A DNA stretch of 64,000 nucleotides from JAVVRP01 sp036654655 (GCA_036654655.1 JAVVRP010000002.1:62001-126000); one strand, 5' to 3'. Shown: positions 26,819 through 36,318, counted from the stretch's first letter. Numbers and translations are program-made. Notes: generated from the letters alone by a model not told the origin.

Positions 26819-29800
26819 ATGTATAAAAAAGTAGATACAAAATTAGAGTTTGTAAAAAATGAATTAGAAATTATGGAATTTTGGGCAAAAAAACAAACTT
26901 TTAAAAAATCGCTGGAAAAAAACAAAGGTAATAAAATATTTTCATTTTATGAAGGCCCGCCAACTGCAAATGGAATGCCTCATATTGGGCATCCATTAAC
27001 AAGAGCAATGAAAGATGTTATTCCTCGTTTTAAAACAATGCAGGGATATTATGTTCCAAGAATGGCAGGGTGGGATACTCATGGCCTTCCGGTGGAACTG
27101 GAAGTTGAAAAGCAAATTGGATCAACAGGTAAGCAAGATATAGAAAAGTTTGGTGTGGATAAATTTATTTTACAATGCAAAGAAAGTGTGTGGAAGTATA
27201 AAAAAATATGGGAAAATATTACTGAACGATTAGGTTATTGGGTGGACATGGCAAAGCCTTATATAACTTATTCAAATGATTACATAGAAAGTGTGTTTTG
27301 GGCACTTTCGCAAATGAACAAAATGGGTCTAATTTATCATGGGCACAAGGTTGTTCCTTATTGTCCAAGATGTGGAACGTCTTTGTCAAAAATGGAAGTG
27401 GAACAAAATTATATTACTTTAAAAGAAAACAGTATTTATGTTAAATTTAGAACTATCAAAGATAAAAATACATATTTTTTGGTGTGGACAACCACCCCAT
27501 GGACGCTTCCAAGCAATATTGCACTTTGCGTTAATCCAACGCAAAACTATTGTATTGTGGAACAAGATGGCATGCGTTTTATAATGCTAGAAGCATTAGT
27601 AAGCAAACTCTTTGCGGAACCAAAAATTGTTGAAAGGATGAAAGGCTCAGATTTAGAAAATCAACAATACGAACCTATATTTCAATACGTTAAGGACAAG
27701 GTAAAAAATGGTTATTTTGTAACCATGGATAATTTTGTAACTGTTGAAGATGGAACGGGCATTGTTCACATTGCTCCTGCGTTTGGTGCCGATGATTATG
27801 AAGTTGGCAAAAAATACAACTTGCCTGTTATTCAACTTATCAATGATGAAGGCAAGTTTACCCAAGAGGCAACCGATTATGTTGGACTAAAAGCAAAATC
27901 TGCCGATAAATTAATTATTGAGCGTTTGCAAAAAGAAGGAAAACTTTTTAAAATTTTACCATTTGAACACAGTTATCCGCATTGTTGGAGATGTAATACC
28001 CCACTTTTGTATTATGCAAAAACAACATGGTTTGTAGAAACTTCAAAAATTAAAGATAGGCTTGTTAAAAACAACAAATCTGTTAATTGGTTGCCACAAA
28101 ACATAAAAACAGGAAGAATGGGCAACTTTTTGGAAAATAATGTTGATTGGGGAATTTCTAGAACTCGCTTTTGGGGAACCCCATTACCGTTTTGGGTTTG
28201 CGAATGTGGAAATTTTCATGTTGTTGGAAGCAAAACTGAACTTGAAAAACTTAGCGGAAAAAAAATTACAGATTTGCACAAGCCCGAAATTGACGAAATA
28301 ACAATACCTTGTGACAAGTGTGGCAAAACTATGGTGCGAACACCAGAAGTTCTTGATTGTTGGTTTGATAGTGGCTCAATGCCATTTGCACAATATCATT
28401 ATCCGTTTGAAAATAAAGAATTGTTTGAAAAAACTTTTCCCGCCGACTATATTGCTGAGGGGCTTGATCAAACTCGTGGATGGTTTTATTCTTTGCAAGC
28501 CATAAGTTCAATTTTATTTAACAAATCACCGTACAAAACTTGTATTGCACTTGGGCTTATTAATGATAAAAACGGACAAAAAATGAGCAAAAGCAAAGGT
28601 AATGGAATTGATCCATGGACCATTTTAAACAAGTATGGTGCAGATGCTTTAAGATGGTATTTTTATAATTCTTGCTCTCCGGGGCAACCTCTTTCCTTTA
28701 ATGAAGAAAATTTGATAGAACTTCAACGCAAAACGTTTGGAACACTTTGGAATGTTTACGCTTTTTACGTTCTTTATGCACAAATAGATAACTTTGACCC
28801 AACAAAGCATGACATCAGCACATGCTCATATACTTTTATGGACAAATGGTTGCTTTCGGAATTTAACGCACTTGTAAATTATGTTACAAAATGTTTAGAA
28901 AGTTTTGATATGCAAAATGCAAGCAAAAAAATAACTGAATTTATTGATGTGCTTTCAAATTGGTACATAAGGCGTTCACGAGAAAGATTTTGGGCAAGTG
29001 GAAAAACAGAAAATAAAATATCAGCCTTTTCAACTTTGTATGAAGTGCTTTGCGGGCTGGTAAAATTGATGGCGCCATTTGCTCCATTTATAACAGAAAA
29101 TATTTATCAGAATATTGTATGCAGTGTGAACAAAAACGCACCAGAAAGCGTGCATTTGTGTGAATATCCTGTTGCTAACGAAAAACTTGTTAACAAAACA
29201 CTTAATTTGGGCATGAATGAAGTTTTAAAAATAGTTTCGCTTGGCAGAAGTGCAAGAAATATGTCGGGCATAAAAAACCGACAGCCATTAGAAAAGGCGT
29301 ATGTATGCACAAGCAAACCATTTCACCTAAAAAAAGAACTTGTGGACCTTGCATTAAATGAACTTAATGTGGAAAAATTGGAAGTGATGCAAGACGCCAG
29401 CAAATATGTAACTTTTGAACTTAAACCACAATTAAAAACAGTTGGACCAAAATATGGAAAGCATGTTAATGCAATAAAAGAACATTTGCAAAAATGTACA
29501 AATGAACAAATAAACATTTTAAACAGTGGAAAAAGTATCCAATTTAACTTGGAAAATATAAATGTTGTTTTAGGTGCGGAAGATGTTATTGTTTTAATTA
29601 AAAACAAAGAAGGTTTTGTTAGCGAAAGTGACGGTGATTTTACTGTTGTTTTAAACACAACGCTAACACCAGATTTAATTGCAAAAGGATATGTTCGTGA
29701 AATAATTAGTCACGTTCAAAATTTAAGAAAAGATAGTGGGCTTGAAGTAACAGATCATATTGTTATTGGAATTCAAAGTGCGAAAGAAGTTTGTGATGCT

Positions 29801-29935
29801 GTTAAAAATGCAGAAAAAGAAATTTGTGCAAACACACTTGCAAACAAAATAACATATGAATCTAAACAAAATTTTGAAATAGAGTTTACAATAAATGAAA
29901 TTAGTGTTAAAATCTCCATCAGTGAGGCAAAATGA
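26819..29935 (+). CDS. ileS: Isoleucyl-tRNA synthetase, type-2-like
   Basis: A 1,038-residue class I synthetase charging tRNA-Ile. The ATP-binding HIGH motif is in NGMPHIGHPLTRAMKD (~residue 55) and KMSKS is at residue 588 in DKNGQKMSKSKGN. The editing domain is intact, with TTTPWTLPSN and DGTGIVHIAPAFGADDY. The zinc-type segment PYCPRCGTSLSKMEVEQNY and the length are those of the eukaryote-like IleRS2 clade rather than the ~920-residue bacterial IleRS1. IleRS2 enzymes are known for mupirocin insensitivity. There is no room for a T-box leader; the gene is in the HIT operon. A modest GAGG precedes the ATG. Confidence 0.95.
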   Translation: MYKKVDTKLEFVKNELEIMEFWAKKQTFKKSLEKNKGNKIFSFYEGPPTANGMPHIGHPLTRAMKDVIPRFKTMQGYYVPRMAGWDTHGLPVELEVEKQIGSTGKQDIEKFGVDKFILQCKESVWKYKKIWENITERLGYWVDMAKPYITYSNDYIESVFWALSQMNKMGLIYHGHKVVPYCPRCGTSLSKMEVEQNYITLKENSIYVKFRTIKDKNTYFLVWTTTPWTLPSNIALCVNPTQNYCIVEQDGMRFIMLEALVSKLFAEPKIVERMKGSDLENQQYEPIFQYVKDKVKNGYFVTMDNFVTVEDGTGIVHIAPAFGADDYEVGKKYNLPVIQLINDEGKFTQEATDYVGLKAKSADKLIIERLQKEGKLFKILPFEHSYPHCWRCNTPLLYYAKTTWFVETSKIKDRLVKNNKSVNWLPQNIKTGRMGNFLENNVDWGISRTRFWGTPLPFWVCECGNFHVVGSKTELEKLSGKKITDLHKPEIDEITIPCDKCGKTMVRTPEVLDCWFDSGSMPFAQYHYPFENKELFEKTFPADYIAEGLDQTRGWFYSLQAISSILFNKSPYKTCIALGLINDKNGQKMSKSKGNGIDPWTILNKYGADALRWYFYNSCSPGQPLSFNEENLIELQRKTFGTLWNVYAFYVLYAQIDNFDPTKHDISTCSYTFMDKWLLSEFNALVNYVTKCLESFDMQNASKKITEFIDVLSNWYIRRSRERFWASGKTENKISAFSTLYEVLCGLVKLMAPFAPFITENIYQNIVCSVNKNAPESVHLCEYPVANEKLVNKTLNLGMNEVLKIVSLGRSARNMSGIKNRQPLEKAYVCTSKPFHLKKELVDLALNELNVEKLEVMQDASKYVTFELKPQLKTVGPKYGKHVNAIKEHLQKCTNEQINILNSGKSIQFNLENINVVLGAEDVIVLIKNKEGFVSESDGDFTVVLNTTLTPDLIAKGYVREIISHVQNLRKDSGLEVTDHIVIGIQSAKEVCDAVKNAEKEICANTLANKITYESKQNFEIEFTINEISVKISISEAK

Positions 29936-30777
29936 GATTGGCGGATAATTGGCAGAGTTACCAAGTTGTAGGCACAGGAAATGGAGAAAAATTTGAACGT
30001 TGGGGACAGTTTTATTTGTTAAGGCCCGACCCACAAGTAATTTGGGAATCTGACACAGATTATTCCAAGGACAAAAGGCTTTGCGGAAGATATGTTAGAG
30101 AAAGTTCGGGTGGCGGAAATTGGCAAATAAAAAGTTTGCCTGCTGAATGGATTGTTGAGTGGAAGAACATAAAATTTTTAATTAAACCAATGGGCTTTAA
30201 ACACACAGGGTTGTTTCCAGAACAAGCAACAAATTGGGATTTAATGATAAATTTAATAAAAAAAGCAGATAGGACAATCAGGGTTTTAAATTTGTTTGCA
30301 TACACCGGTGGGGCATCACTTGCATGTGCCAGCGCAGGGGCAAGCGTTACCCATGTTGACGCAAGCAAAGGCATGGTGGAGCGTGCAAAAGAAAATTCAA
30401 AACTATCCAACATAAGCACAATAAGATGGATTGTTGACGATTGTGAAAAATTTTTGATTAGAGAAATAAAACGTGAAAACAAATACGATGCAATAATAAT
30501 GGATCCGCCAAGTTATGGAAGAGGACCTAATGGCGAAATGTGGAAATTGGAAGATAACCTTTATAAGTTGGTTAAGTTATGTAAAAATGTACTTAGTGAA
30601 AATCCGTTATTTATTATAATAAATTCATACACCACGGGGCTTGCTCCAAGTGTGCTTTCAAACATTTTAACTCTTGTTTTTGGAGAAAAAAATGTTCTTG
30701 CCGATGAAATAGGGTTGCCAACAGACCAAAAAATAGTTTTGCCTTGTGGGGCAACAGGAGTTAAAACATGGATGTAA
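29932..30777 (+). CDS. Class I SAM-dependent methyltransferase, RlmI-like without PUA domain
   Basis: A 281-residue Rossmann methyltransferase. Motif I is VLNLFAYTGGASLACASAGA, with the acidic VTHVDASKGMVERAKEN next, and the catalytic-pocket motif is DAIIMDPPSYGRG, as in the RlmI/RlmK-type rRNA methyltransferase group. Unlike RlmI it has no N-terminal PUA domain; instead there is a ~75-residue segment with GRYVRESSGGGNW. Ribosomal RNA is the likely substrate by family, not proven. The start overlaps the ileS stop (ATGA), and its end overlaps the next start by 10 bases, so the three genes are translationally coupled. Confidence 0.85.
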   Translation: MRLADNWQSYQVVGTGNGEKFERWGQFYLLRPDPQVIWESDTDYSKDKRLCGRYVRESSGGGNWQIKSLPAEWIVEWKNIKFLIKPMGFKHTGLFPEQATNWDLMINLIKKADRTIRVLNLFAYTGGASLACASAGASVTHVDASKGMVERAKENSKLSNISTIRWIVDDCEKFLIREIKRENKYDAIIMDPPSYGRGPNGEMWKLEDNLYKLVKLCKNVLSENPLFIIINSYTTGLAPSVLSNILTLVFGEKNVLADEIGLPTDQKIVLPCGATGVKTWM

Positions 30778-31457
30778 TTTTTGAGGACAATCATTTATTA
30801 GTGGTTCAAAAACCGCAAAATGTGCCAACACAAGCCGATAGTTCAGGTGACTTGGATCTTTTAAGCATGGCAAAAGCATATGTAAAAGAAACAAAAAACA
30901 AAAAAGGTGATGCTTTTGTTGGGTTGGTTCACAGACTAGATAGGCCAACAGGTGGTTCAATAGTTTTTGCAAAAACAACAAAATCCGCCAGCAGATTAAG
31001 TGCGCAAATTGTAAAAGGAAAATTTGAAAAAAAATATTTTGCAGTTGTGTATGGCAACCCAAGGTCAAAATCGGGAAGACTTGTAAATTATTTAAAAAAA
31101 GATGAGCAAACAAACATTGTTTCAATTGTTCCAATGAGTGAAAAGGGCGCAAAAAGAGCCGAACTTGTTTATGAGGTTTTGGAAGAAAAAGAAGGAATAT
31201 CATTAATAGGTGTTCAAATTCTTTCGGGCAGAAGCCATCAAATCCGTGTTCAAATGGCAAATTTGGGGCATCCTGTTTGGGGTGATTCAAAATATGGCAC
31301 CAGCAAGGCGGAAAATTTGGCATTGTGGGCATGGTCACTTTCTTTTTTTCACCCTGTTAAAAAGTCAAAAATGACGTTTATAAGTTTGCCACCCGAAGAT
31401 GATCAGCCGTGGAAGATGTTTAATATTGAAAAATTTGTCAATATTTCTAAAAACTAA
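30768..31457 (+). CDS. RluA-family pseudouridine synthase
   Basis: A 229-residue enzyme converting uridine to pseudouridine in RNA. The catalytic aspartate is in VHRLDRPTGGSIVFAKT (canonical HRLDxxTSG, here with GG). LSGRSHQIRVQMANLGHPVWGD is the conserved RNA-binding and active-site block. There is no S4 domain. The start lies inside the end of the methyltransferase gene, consistent with a small RNA-modification pair in this operon. The target site cannot be assigned from sequence alone. Confidence 0.92.
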   Translation: MDVIFEDNHLLVVQKPQNVPTQADSSGDLDLLSMAKAYVKETKNKKGDAFVGLVHRLDRPTGGSIVFAKTTKSASRLSAQIVKGKFEKKYFAVVYGNPRSKSGRLVNYLKKDEQTNIVSIVPMSEKGAKRAELVYEVLEEKEGISLIGVQILSGRSHQIRVQMANLGHPVWGDSKYGTSKAENLALWAWSLSFFHPVKKSKMTFISLPPEDDQPWKMFNIEKFVNISKN

Positions 31458-31484
31458 AATAGAATAATATGATAGAGGTGAAAA

Positions 31485-33275
31485 TTGAAAAAACGTAACG
31501 AAATTGAGGAGAAATACAAATGGGATTTATCCTCATATTTTTATTCTGATCAAGAATGGGACAGCGTATTTAAACAAGTGCAAGAGCAATCAAAATATTT
31601 TTTGCAATTTAAAAACAAACTTTCAAACAGAGAATATTTGTTAGAATATTATCAGTTTTGCGACAAGTTTGACGAAAAAATGGACAAATTGGGGACGTAT
31701 TCTTTTCTTAAAGTAAGTGAAGATGCAAAAAATGAAATTTCTCAAAAACGTGAGCAAATATTTTCAAAGTTTTGTGCAGAGTTGGGGCAAAAAACATCTT
31801 TTATTATTGTTGAATTGTCCAAAATAGATGAAAACAAATTAACGCTGTGGGCAAGTCAGCCAGAGTTTAAAAACTATAACTTAGAAATTTTGGATATAAT
31901 TAAAAATAGGCCACATGTTTTAAGCCAAGCAGAAGAAAATTTGCTTGCACAAATTGCAGAGTTTGAAGGTGGGTACAGTGAAATTTTTGAAAAATTAGAT
32001 AATGCCGATTTAAGATTTGAAAATATAAAAAATTCAAAAGGTAAAAGTTTTGCGTTTAATCAAGCGTTGTATGGAAAATATATTCAATCAACGGACAGGG
32101 TTTTGCGTAAAAATGCAGTTAAGGAAATAAATAATGCATATGGAAAGTTTAATCATACAATTTCTGCAAATTATATTTATTCTGTAAAAACAACATGCGT
32201 TAATGCCAGAATAAGAAAATTTGAAAGCGCACTTTCGGCATCACTTTTTAGCACCAATGTTAATAAAACTGTTTATGACGCTTTAATAATGGGAGTAAAT
32301 CAAAATCTTCCAGTTTTTCAAAAATATTTTAAACTTAAAGCAAAACAACAAGGCAACAAAAAATTTGCAATATACGACACACTTTCACCAACAAATCAAA
32401 AATTTAATAAAGTTTACACATATGATCAAGCATTTGAAATTGTTCAAAATGCATTAAAGCCTTTTGGGAAAAATTATATCAATCTTTTAAAACAAGCAAA
32501 GCAAGAAAAATGGATTGATGTTATGCCTTCACAAAATAAAGATACAGGTGCTTTTTCAACAGGAGCATACGGTGCAAAACCAGTTGTGCTTTTAAATTTT
32601 ACAGGTACAACGCAAGACGTTTTTACTCTTGCGCACGAACTGGGGCATGCTATGCACACTTATTTTTCCAACAAAACACAGCTATGCGCAAAAAGTGATT
32701 ATTCAATTTTTGTTGCAGAAGTTGCAAGTAATGTTAATGAAATGTTGTTAGGGCTTTACTTTTTGGAAAACTCAAAAACAATTGAGGAAAAGATTTATTA
32801 CATAGACAACATTTTAAGTGGATTTAGAGGCAGTGTTTTCAGGCAAACAATGTTTGCAGAATTTGAGCAAAAAGTACACAAAAAATATGAGTCGGGCGAG
32901 CCGTTAACTGCTGAAATTTTAAACGATATGTTTTACAAACTAAACAAAAAATATTTTGGAAAAAATGTTGAATTACTTTCACAAGTAAAATATGAATGGA
33001 GCCGAATTCCACATTTTTATACCCCATTTTATGTTTATAAATATGCAACGGGTTTAATCTCTGCACTTATACTTGCAACAAATTTGTTAAAAGAAAACAA
33101 ATTAAAAACAAGTGATAATTTGCAAATTAAATATTTAAATTTTTTAAGTTCTGGTTGCACAAAATCCCCAGTTGAACTATTGCAAGATGCAGGTGTAGAC
33201 TTGGAAAAACAAGAAACATTTAACAATGCTTTTAAATATATTGAAAATTTAATTAAAATTTGGGAAAGTTTATAA
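31485..33275 (+). CDS. pepF: Oligoendopeptidase F (M3 family)
   Basis: A 596-residue cytoplasmic zinc metallopeptidase that cleaves short peptides. The zinc-binding HExxH is in TLAHELGHAMHTYFS near residue 385, with the third-ligand glutamate in IFVAEVASNVNEMLL. The N-terminal helical lid begins KKRNEIEEKYKWDLS, matching PepF proteins, so the TTG start at 31485 is chosen; GAGGTG lies 5 bases upstream. It is the last gene of the HIT-ileS operon. It ends 6 bases before the convergent unknown gene, with no room for a terminator between them. Confidence 0.95.
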   Translation: MKKRNEIEEKYKWDLSSYFYSDQEWDSVFKQVQEQSKYFLQFKNKLSNREYLLEYYQFCDKFDEKMDKLGTYSFLKVSEDAKNEISQKREQIFSKFCAELGQKTSFIIVELSKIDENKLTLWASQPEFKNYNLEILDIIKNRPHVLSQAEENLLAQIAEFEGGYSEIFEKLDNADLRFENIKNSKGKSFAFNQALYGKYIQSTDRVLRKNAVKEINNAYGKFNHTISANYIYSVKTTCVNARIRKFESALSASLFSTNVNKTVYDALIMGVNQNLPVFQKYFKLKAKQQGNKKFAIYDTLSPTNQKFNKVYTYDQAFEIVQNALKPFGKNYINLLKQAKQEKWIDVMPSQNKDTGAFSTGAYGAKPVVLLNFTGTTQDVFTLAHELGHAMHTYFSNKTQLCAKSDYSIFVAEVASNVNEMLLGLYFLENSKTIEEKIYYIDNILSGFRGSVFRQTMFAEFEQKVHKKYESGEPLTAEILNDMFYKLNKKYFGKNVELLSQVKYEWSRIPHFYTPFYVYKYATGLISALILATNLLKENKLKTSDNLQIKYLNFLSSGCTKSPVELLQDAGVDLEKQETFNNAFKYIENLIKIWESL

Positions 33276-33281
33276 ATTAAT

Positions 33282-34457
33282 TTAAAAAACTATTTTATCA
33301 AAATTATTATCACACAAACTAGGGATTTCTTGCAAGTATTTTGTTATTTTGTTTTGGCTATCAATAATATTTTTGATATTATAAAAACTTAAAACAGTTT
33401 TAATTTTATTAATATATTTTCCTAACAAATCATTGTCATTAAGTTCAAAATCTGTTACTGGTGTATGGCAATTAAATTGTTTAAAATAATATTTTTCAAG
33501 GTCTGCTGATGAACAAAATTTTGGAGCCTTAACAGCATCCTGATGATAAACTTTTGATGGATAAATTGTAACCATTTTTTCACTATACTTATGAAAATGT
33601 GGGCCCAAAATCATTTGGGGTTGTTCCAGTATATTCCCACCAGCAAACATTTGAATGTGAGATTTATCGTCTTTAACCATGTCATATCTGCCCAAAAACA
33701 CAGGTTCTATTCCTTTTAATAAAACATGTATATCAAATTTCATATTTATCATATTTTTTGAATTTGGAGTGCAATCTTTTTTGTAAAAATTTTTAACATT
33801 TTCATTTTCTGTGTGGTCGCCCATATATTGATAGCATGAAGATAAAATGTATGTTAAATAACCAAAATCTTCACACAAAGAAGCAAATAAATATTGATTT
33901 TTAACAAAATATGTTTTTGTCATCAATCCATCAATATTTGCATCAAAGTCAAAAGCATTCATTTTTTTTGTAATAAAAAATTTGGGTAAGGACAAAATGT
34001 GATTTACAACATTTTGACAAAGTGGTGCATCAATAATTTGCTGTACACATTTTTGCTTATCCAAAAGAATTTGAGAAATTGTCATTTGTTGTGAAGTTGA
34101 AATATCCTTTTCAATGTTAAAACCACACAAAAAATTTGTTCGCTCAATTCGTTTAATTCTTACTTTTTCATAAAATTTGTCAATGTTTTCAATAATTTTT
34201 TTGCGTCTAGCCTTGTTATATTTGTATAAAGGTTCGGTTGGAAAATCAAATTTTCTGTTAATTTTATCTCTATACAAACTATTTTTTTTATATTTGTCCA
34301 TTGGTACTTCAAAATCACCAGGTTCTTTTTGATTATTGTCTGGCAAAAAAGTTTTTTGACCTGAAATTTTTGTTAATTCAACTGAACTTCTTTTTGCGTT
34401 AGACGTTGCATTTTTTGTTTTGTTTGTACAAGAATAAACTGATTGCTGGTTAAGCAT
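33282..34457 (-). CDS. Unidentified 391-residue protein
   Basis: I do not recognise this family. The first ~60 residues are polar and low-complexity, without a signal peptide. Residues ~60-100 are strongly basic (NKARRKKIIENIDKFYEKVR). The C-terminal half has a regular, folded-looking stretch with VLLKGIEPVFLGRYDMV, then ILGPHFHKYSEKMVTIYP and VYHQDAVKAPKFC; the HFH and later histidines could bind metal, but no known motif fits. It has a real gene's signals: GGAG 6 bases before the ATG and a good promoter. It is convergent with pepF and divergent from ung. Confidence 0.8.
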   Translation of the reverse strand: MLNQQSVYSCTNKTKNATSNAKRSSVELTKISGQKTFLPDNNQKEPGDFEVPMDKYKKNSLYRDKINRKFDFPTEPLYKYNKARRKKIIENIDKFYEKVRIKRIERTNFLCGFNIEKDISTSQQMTISQILLDKQKCVQQIIDAPLCQNVVNHILSLPKFFITKKMNAFDFDANIDGLMTKTYFVKNQYLFASLCEDFGYLTYILSSCYQYMGDHTENENVKNFYKKDCTPNSKNMINMKFDIHVLLKGIEPVFLGRYDMVKDDKSHIQMFAGGNILEQPQMILGPHFHKYSEKMVTIYPSKVYHQDAVKAPKFCSSADLEKYYFKQFNCHTPVTDFELNDNDLLGKYINKIKTVLSFYNIKNIIDSQNKITKYLQEIPSLCDNNFDKIVF

Positions 34458-34476
34458 TAAATTTCTCCGTTATCAG

Positions 34477-34505
34477 ATTGTAACACATAAGATTATGCTT
34501 GGCAA
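34477..34505 (-). promoter_or_regulatory. Promoter of the unidentified 391-residue gene
   Basis: On the minus strand TTGCCA (34505-34500), 17 bases, then TACAAT (34482-34477), about 20 bases before the ATG. Confidence 0.7.
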
Positions 34506-34562
34506 TACACAAATTATATAATTAACAAATTTTTTAAAAAAATAGCCCAAACTTTTAATTTA

Positions 34563-34571
34563 TGTTATAAT
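34563..34571 (+). promoter_or_regulatory. Extended -10 promoter abutting the ung start codon
   Basis: TGTTATAAT is an extended -10 (TGn plus perfect TATAAT, 34566-34571). The predicted transcription start is base 34578, the A of the ATG. No convincing -35 or Shine-Dalgarno is present. Confidence 0.65.
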
Positions 34572-34577
34572 GTTAAA

Positions 34578-35228
34578 ATGAAAATCCCACAAAATTGGCT
34601 TGATGTTTTAAAAACAGAATTTGAAAGCCCAAAGTTTAAGGAGTTGCAAAAGTTTTTGAATGCTGAATATTCCGCACACACAATTTATCCACCAGCGGAC
34701 AAAATTTTTAATGCACTTATGGCTGTTAAGTTTAATGATGTAAAAGTGGTTATTATTGGGCAGGACCCCTATCACCAACCAATTCAGGCGCACGGGTTGT
34801 GCTTTTCAGTGGAAAGCGGACCGCTTCCACCATCACTAAAAAATATTTTTAAAGAAATACAAAGTGATACTGGAAAAACAAGAATTAACGGCAATTTAAT
34901 GGATTGGGCAAAACAAGGAGTTTTGCTTTTAAACACAATTTTAACTGTTCGTGAAAGCCAGCCAAACAGCCATAAAAATCATGGATGGGAAGAAATTACG
35001 TCTGCAATAATTTCAAAACTATCAGCACGAGACAAGCCAATTATTTTTGTACTTTGGGGAGGGAATGCAAAATCTTTTCTTTCGCTTATTAACACTCAAA
35101 AACATTATGTTTTAATGTGTGCACATCCCAGCCCACTATCTGCATATAATGGTTTTTTTGGCTGTAAACATTTTTCAAAAATTAACAAAATTTTAATTGA
35201 TAGAGGAGAGTCTCCAATTTTATGGTAA
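34578..35228 (+). CDS. ung: Uracil-DNA glycosylase, family 1
   Basis: A 216-residue base-excision repair enzyme that removes uracil from DNA. The catalytic motif is VVIIGQDPYHQ with the water-activating Asp, followed by AHGLCFSV. The leucine-loop motif is HPSPLSAYNGFFGCKHF near the C-terminus, and GVLLLNTILTVRESQPNSH is the conserved core strand. Length is normal. The gene appears to be expressed from an extended -10 promoter directly at its start codon, implying a leaderless message. Confidence 0.97.
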   Translation: MKIPQNWLDVLKTEFESPKFKELQKFLNAEYSAHTIYPPADKIFNALMAVKFNDVKVVIIGQDPYHQPIQAHGLCFSVESGPLPPSLKNIFKEIQSDTGKTRINGNLMDWAKQGVLLLNTILTVRESQPNSHKNHGWEEITSAIISKLSARDKPIIFVLWGGNAKSFLSLINTQKHYVLMCAHPSPLSAYNGFFGCKHFSKINKILIDRGESPILW

Positions 35229-35246
35229 TTAAAAAACTATAAATAA

Positions 35247-35279
35247 AAGCAAAACATTTTTGTTTTGCTTAATTTTTTT
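35247..35279. terminator. Bidirectional terminator between ung and rpsT
   Basis: AAGCAAAACA and TGTTTTGCTT form a 10-bp stem with T-rich flanks on both strands, lying between the convergent ends of ung and rpsT. Confidence 0.8.
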
Positions 35280-35300
35280 GTGCTAATAAATTAATAAAAA

Positions 35301-35564
35301 TTAATTTAATTTAGAAAGTAATTTTGAAAAATGTGCTTTGTGCCTTGCAGCGTAATTTAAATGTATAACGTTTTTTGCAACGGCGCTGTCAAGAAGAGAA
35401 ACAAGTTCAGAAAGGCAATTTGTTGCGTTTTCCTTTTCATTGCTTGCAAGTGCTGTTTTAAACTTTTTTGTTGCTGTTGCAAGTTGTGACTTAACTTGGC
35501 GATTTTCAAGGTTCTTTTTTTCGTTAACCTTAACTCTCTTAATTGCTGATTTAATGTTTGGCAT
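35301..35564 (-). CDS. rpsT: Ribosomal protein S20
   Basis: An 87-residue, lysine-rich helical protein of the small ribosomal subunit that binds 16S rRNA. The start MPNIKSAIKRVKVNEKKN and the segment LLDSAVAKNVIHLNYAARHK are diagnostic of S20. AAAGGAGAT precedes the ATG. It has its own promoter and terminator, so it is monocistronic. Confidence 0.97.
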   Translation of the reverse strand: MPNIKSAIKRVKVNEKKNLENRQVKSQLATATKKFKTALASNEKENATNCLSELVSLLDSAVAKNVIHLNYAARHKAHFSKLLSKLN

Positions 35565-35592
35565 ACCTATCTCCTTTAAAATGTCTGGGGCA

Positions 35593-35621
35593 AGTGTATC
35601 ACCTTTTATTCAATTTTGCAA
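35593..35621 (-). promoter_or_regulatory. Promoter of rpsT
   Basis: On the minus strand TTGCAA (35621-35616), 17 bases, then TACACT (35598-35593) with a TGn extension. Confidence 0.75.
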
Positions 35622-35662
35622 GAGTTTTAATTATAATTAAAAAAAAATAGAACAAACATAGG

Positions 35663-36211
35663 TTAATATAATCTTTTCAATAATTCTTGTTTAATTTTAT
35701 TTTCAATAATTTGGATTGTCTTTTCCATGTTCAAATTTTTAACAACAAGATCAAATTCTTGTTTAAATTGATTTTCATAGTCAAAACGTGAAAGCCTGAG
35801 TTCTATATCTTTTTCGCCACGAGCAATTAATCTTTTTTTAAGTTCTGTTTTTGAAACATCCAAAAAAACACTTAAAATTGGAACATTTAAACACTTGCTT
35901 TTAAAAGACCTTTGACCATTAACATCAATATCTTTTATAAGCAATTCTGTTTTAGCATTTGCAATATCCTTTTTTAAAACGCCACACCAGTGTGAGTGAA
36001 GTTGTGTGTATTCAAAAAATTCGTTATTTGCAACTTTATCAAAAAATTCTTTCTCCGAAATATAATAATATTTTTTTTGTAAAAGTTCATTTGTTCGTGG
36101 TGGACGTGTTACACAAGATACCAGCCTTTTAAGATTTTTGTTTCTTTTTAAAAGTTCCAAAATAATTGTATCTTTTCCACTTCCAGAAACACCTGCAATA
36201 AAAATCAGCAT
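35663..36211 (-). CDS. Guanylate kinase-like protein, divergent
   Basis: A 182-residue P-loop kinase of the guanylate kinase family, which makes GDP from GMP. The P-loop is AGVSGSGKDTI, and SCVTRPPRTNE plus DIDVNGQ match the GMP-binding and core motifs. It departs from standard Gmk: the block normally reading YGT after the GMP-binding acid is CGVLK here, and the Y/F segment after TNE is rewritten (KKYYYIS). It could be a diverged Gmk or a kinase with another substrate. The start at 36211 is set by AAGAAGG just upstream and by the beginning of the P-loop fold; the in-frame ATG at 36241 falls at the promoter -10 box. Confidence 0.75.
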   Translation of the reverse strand: MLIFIAGVSGSGKDTIILELLKRNKNLKRLVSCVTRPPRTNELLQKKYYYISEKEFFDKVANNEFFEYTQLHSHWCGVLKKDIANAKTELLIKDIDVNGQRSFKSKCLNVPILSVFLDVSKTELKKRLIARGEKDIELRLSRFDYENQFKQEFDLVVKNLNMEKTIQIIENKIKQELLKRLY

Positions 36212-36231
36212 ATCAACCTTCTTTAAAAAAA

Positions 36232-36260
36232 AGAATATCACTTTTTAAAACAAATCGCAA
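36232..36260 (-). promoter_or_regulatory. Promoter of the guanylate kinase-like gene
   Basis: On the minus strand TTGCGA (36260-36255), 17 bases, then TATTCT (36237-36232) with a TGn extension. Confidence 0.65.
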
Positions 36261-36284
36261 ATATTTTTTATTGTTAAAAATATG

Positions 36285-36313
36285 TTGCAAAAAAATAATA
36301 ATACTCATATATG
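36285..36313 (+). promoter_or_regulatory. Promoter of murI abutting its start codon
   Basis: TTGCAA (36285-36290), 17 bases, then TATATG (36308-36313). The predicted start is at 36319-36320, where the ATG begins, so the mRNA would be leaderless. Confidence 0.6.
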
Positions 36314-36318
36314 AACAT

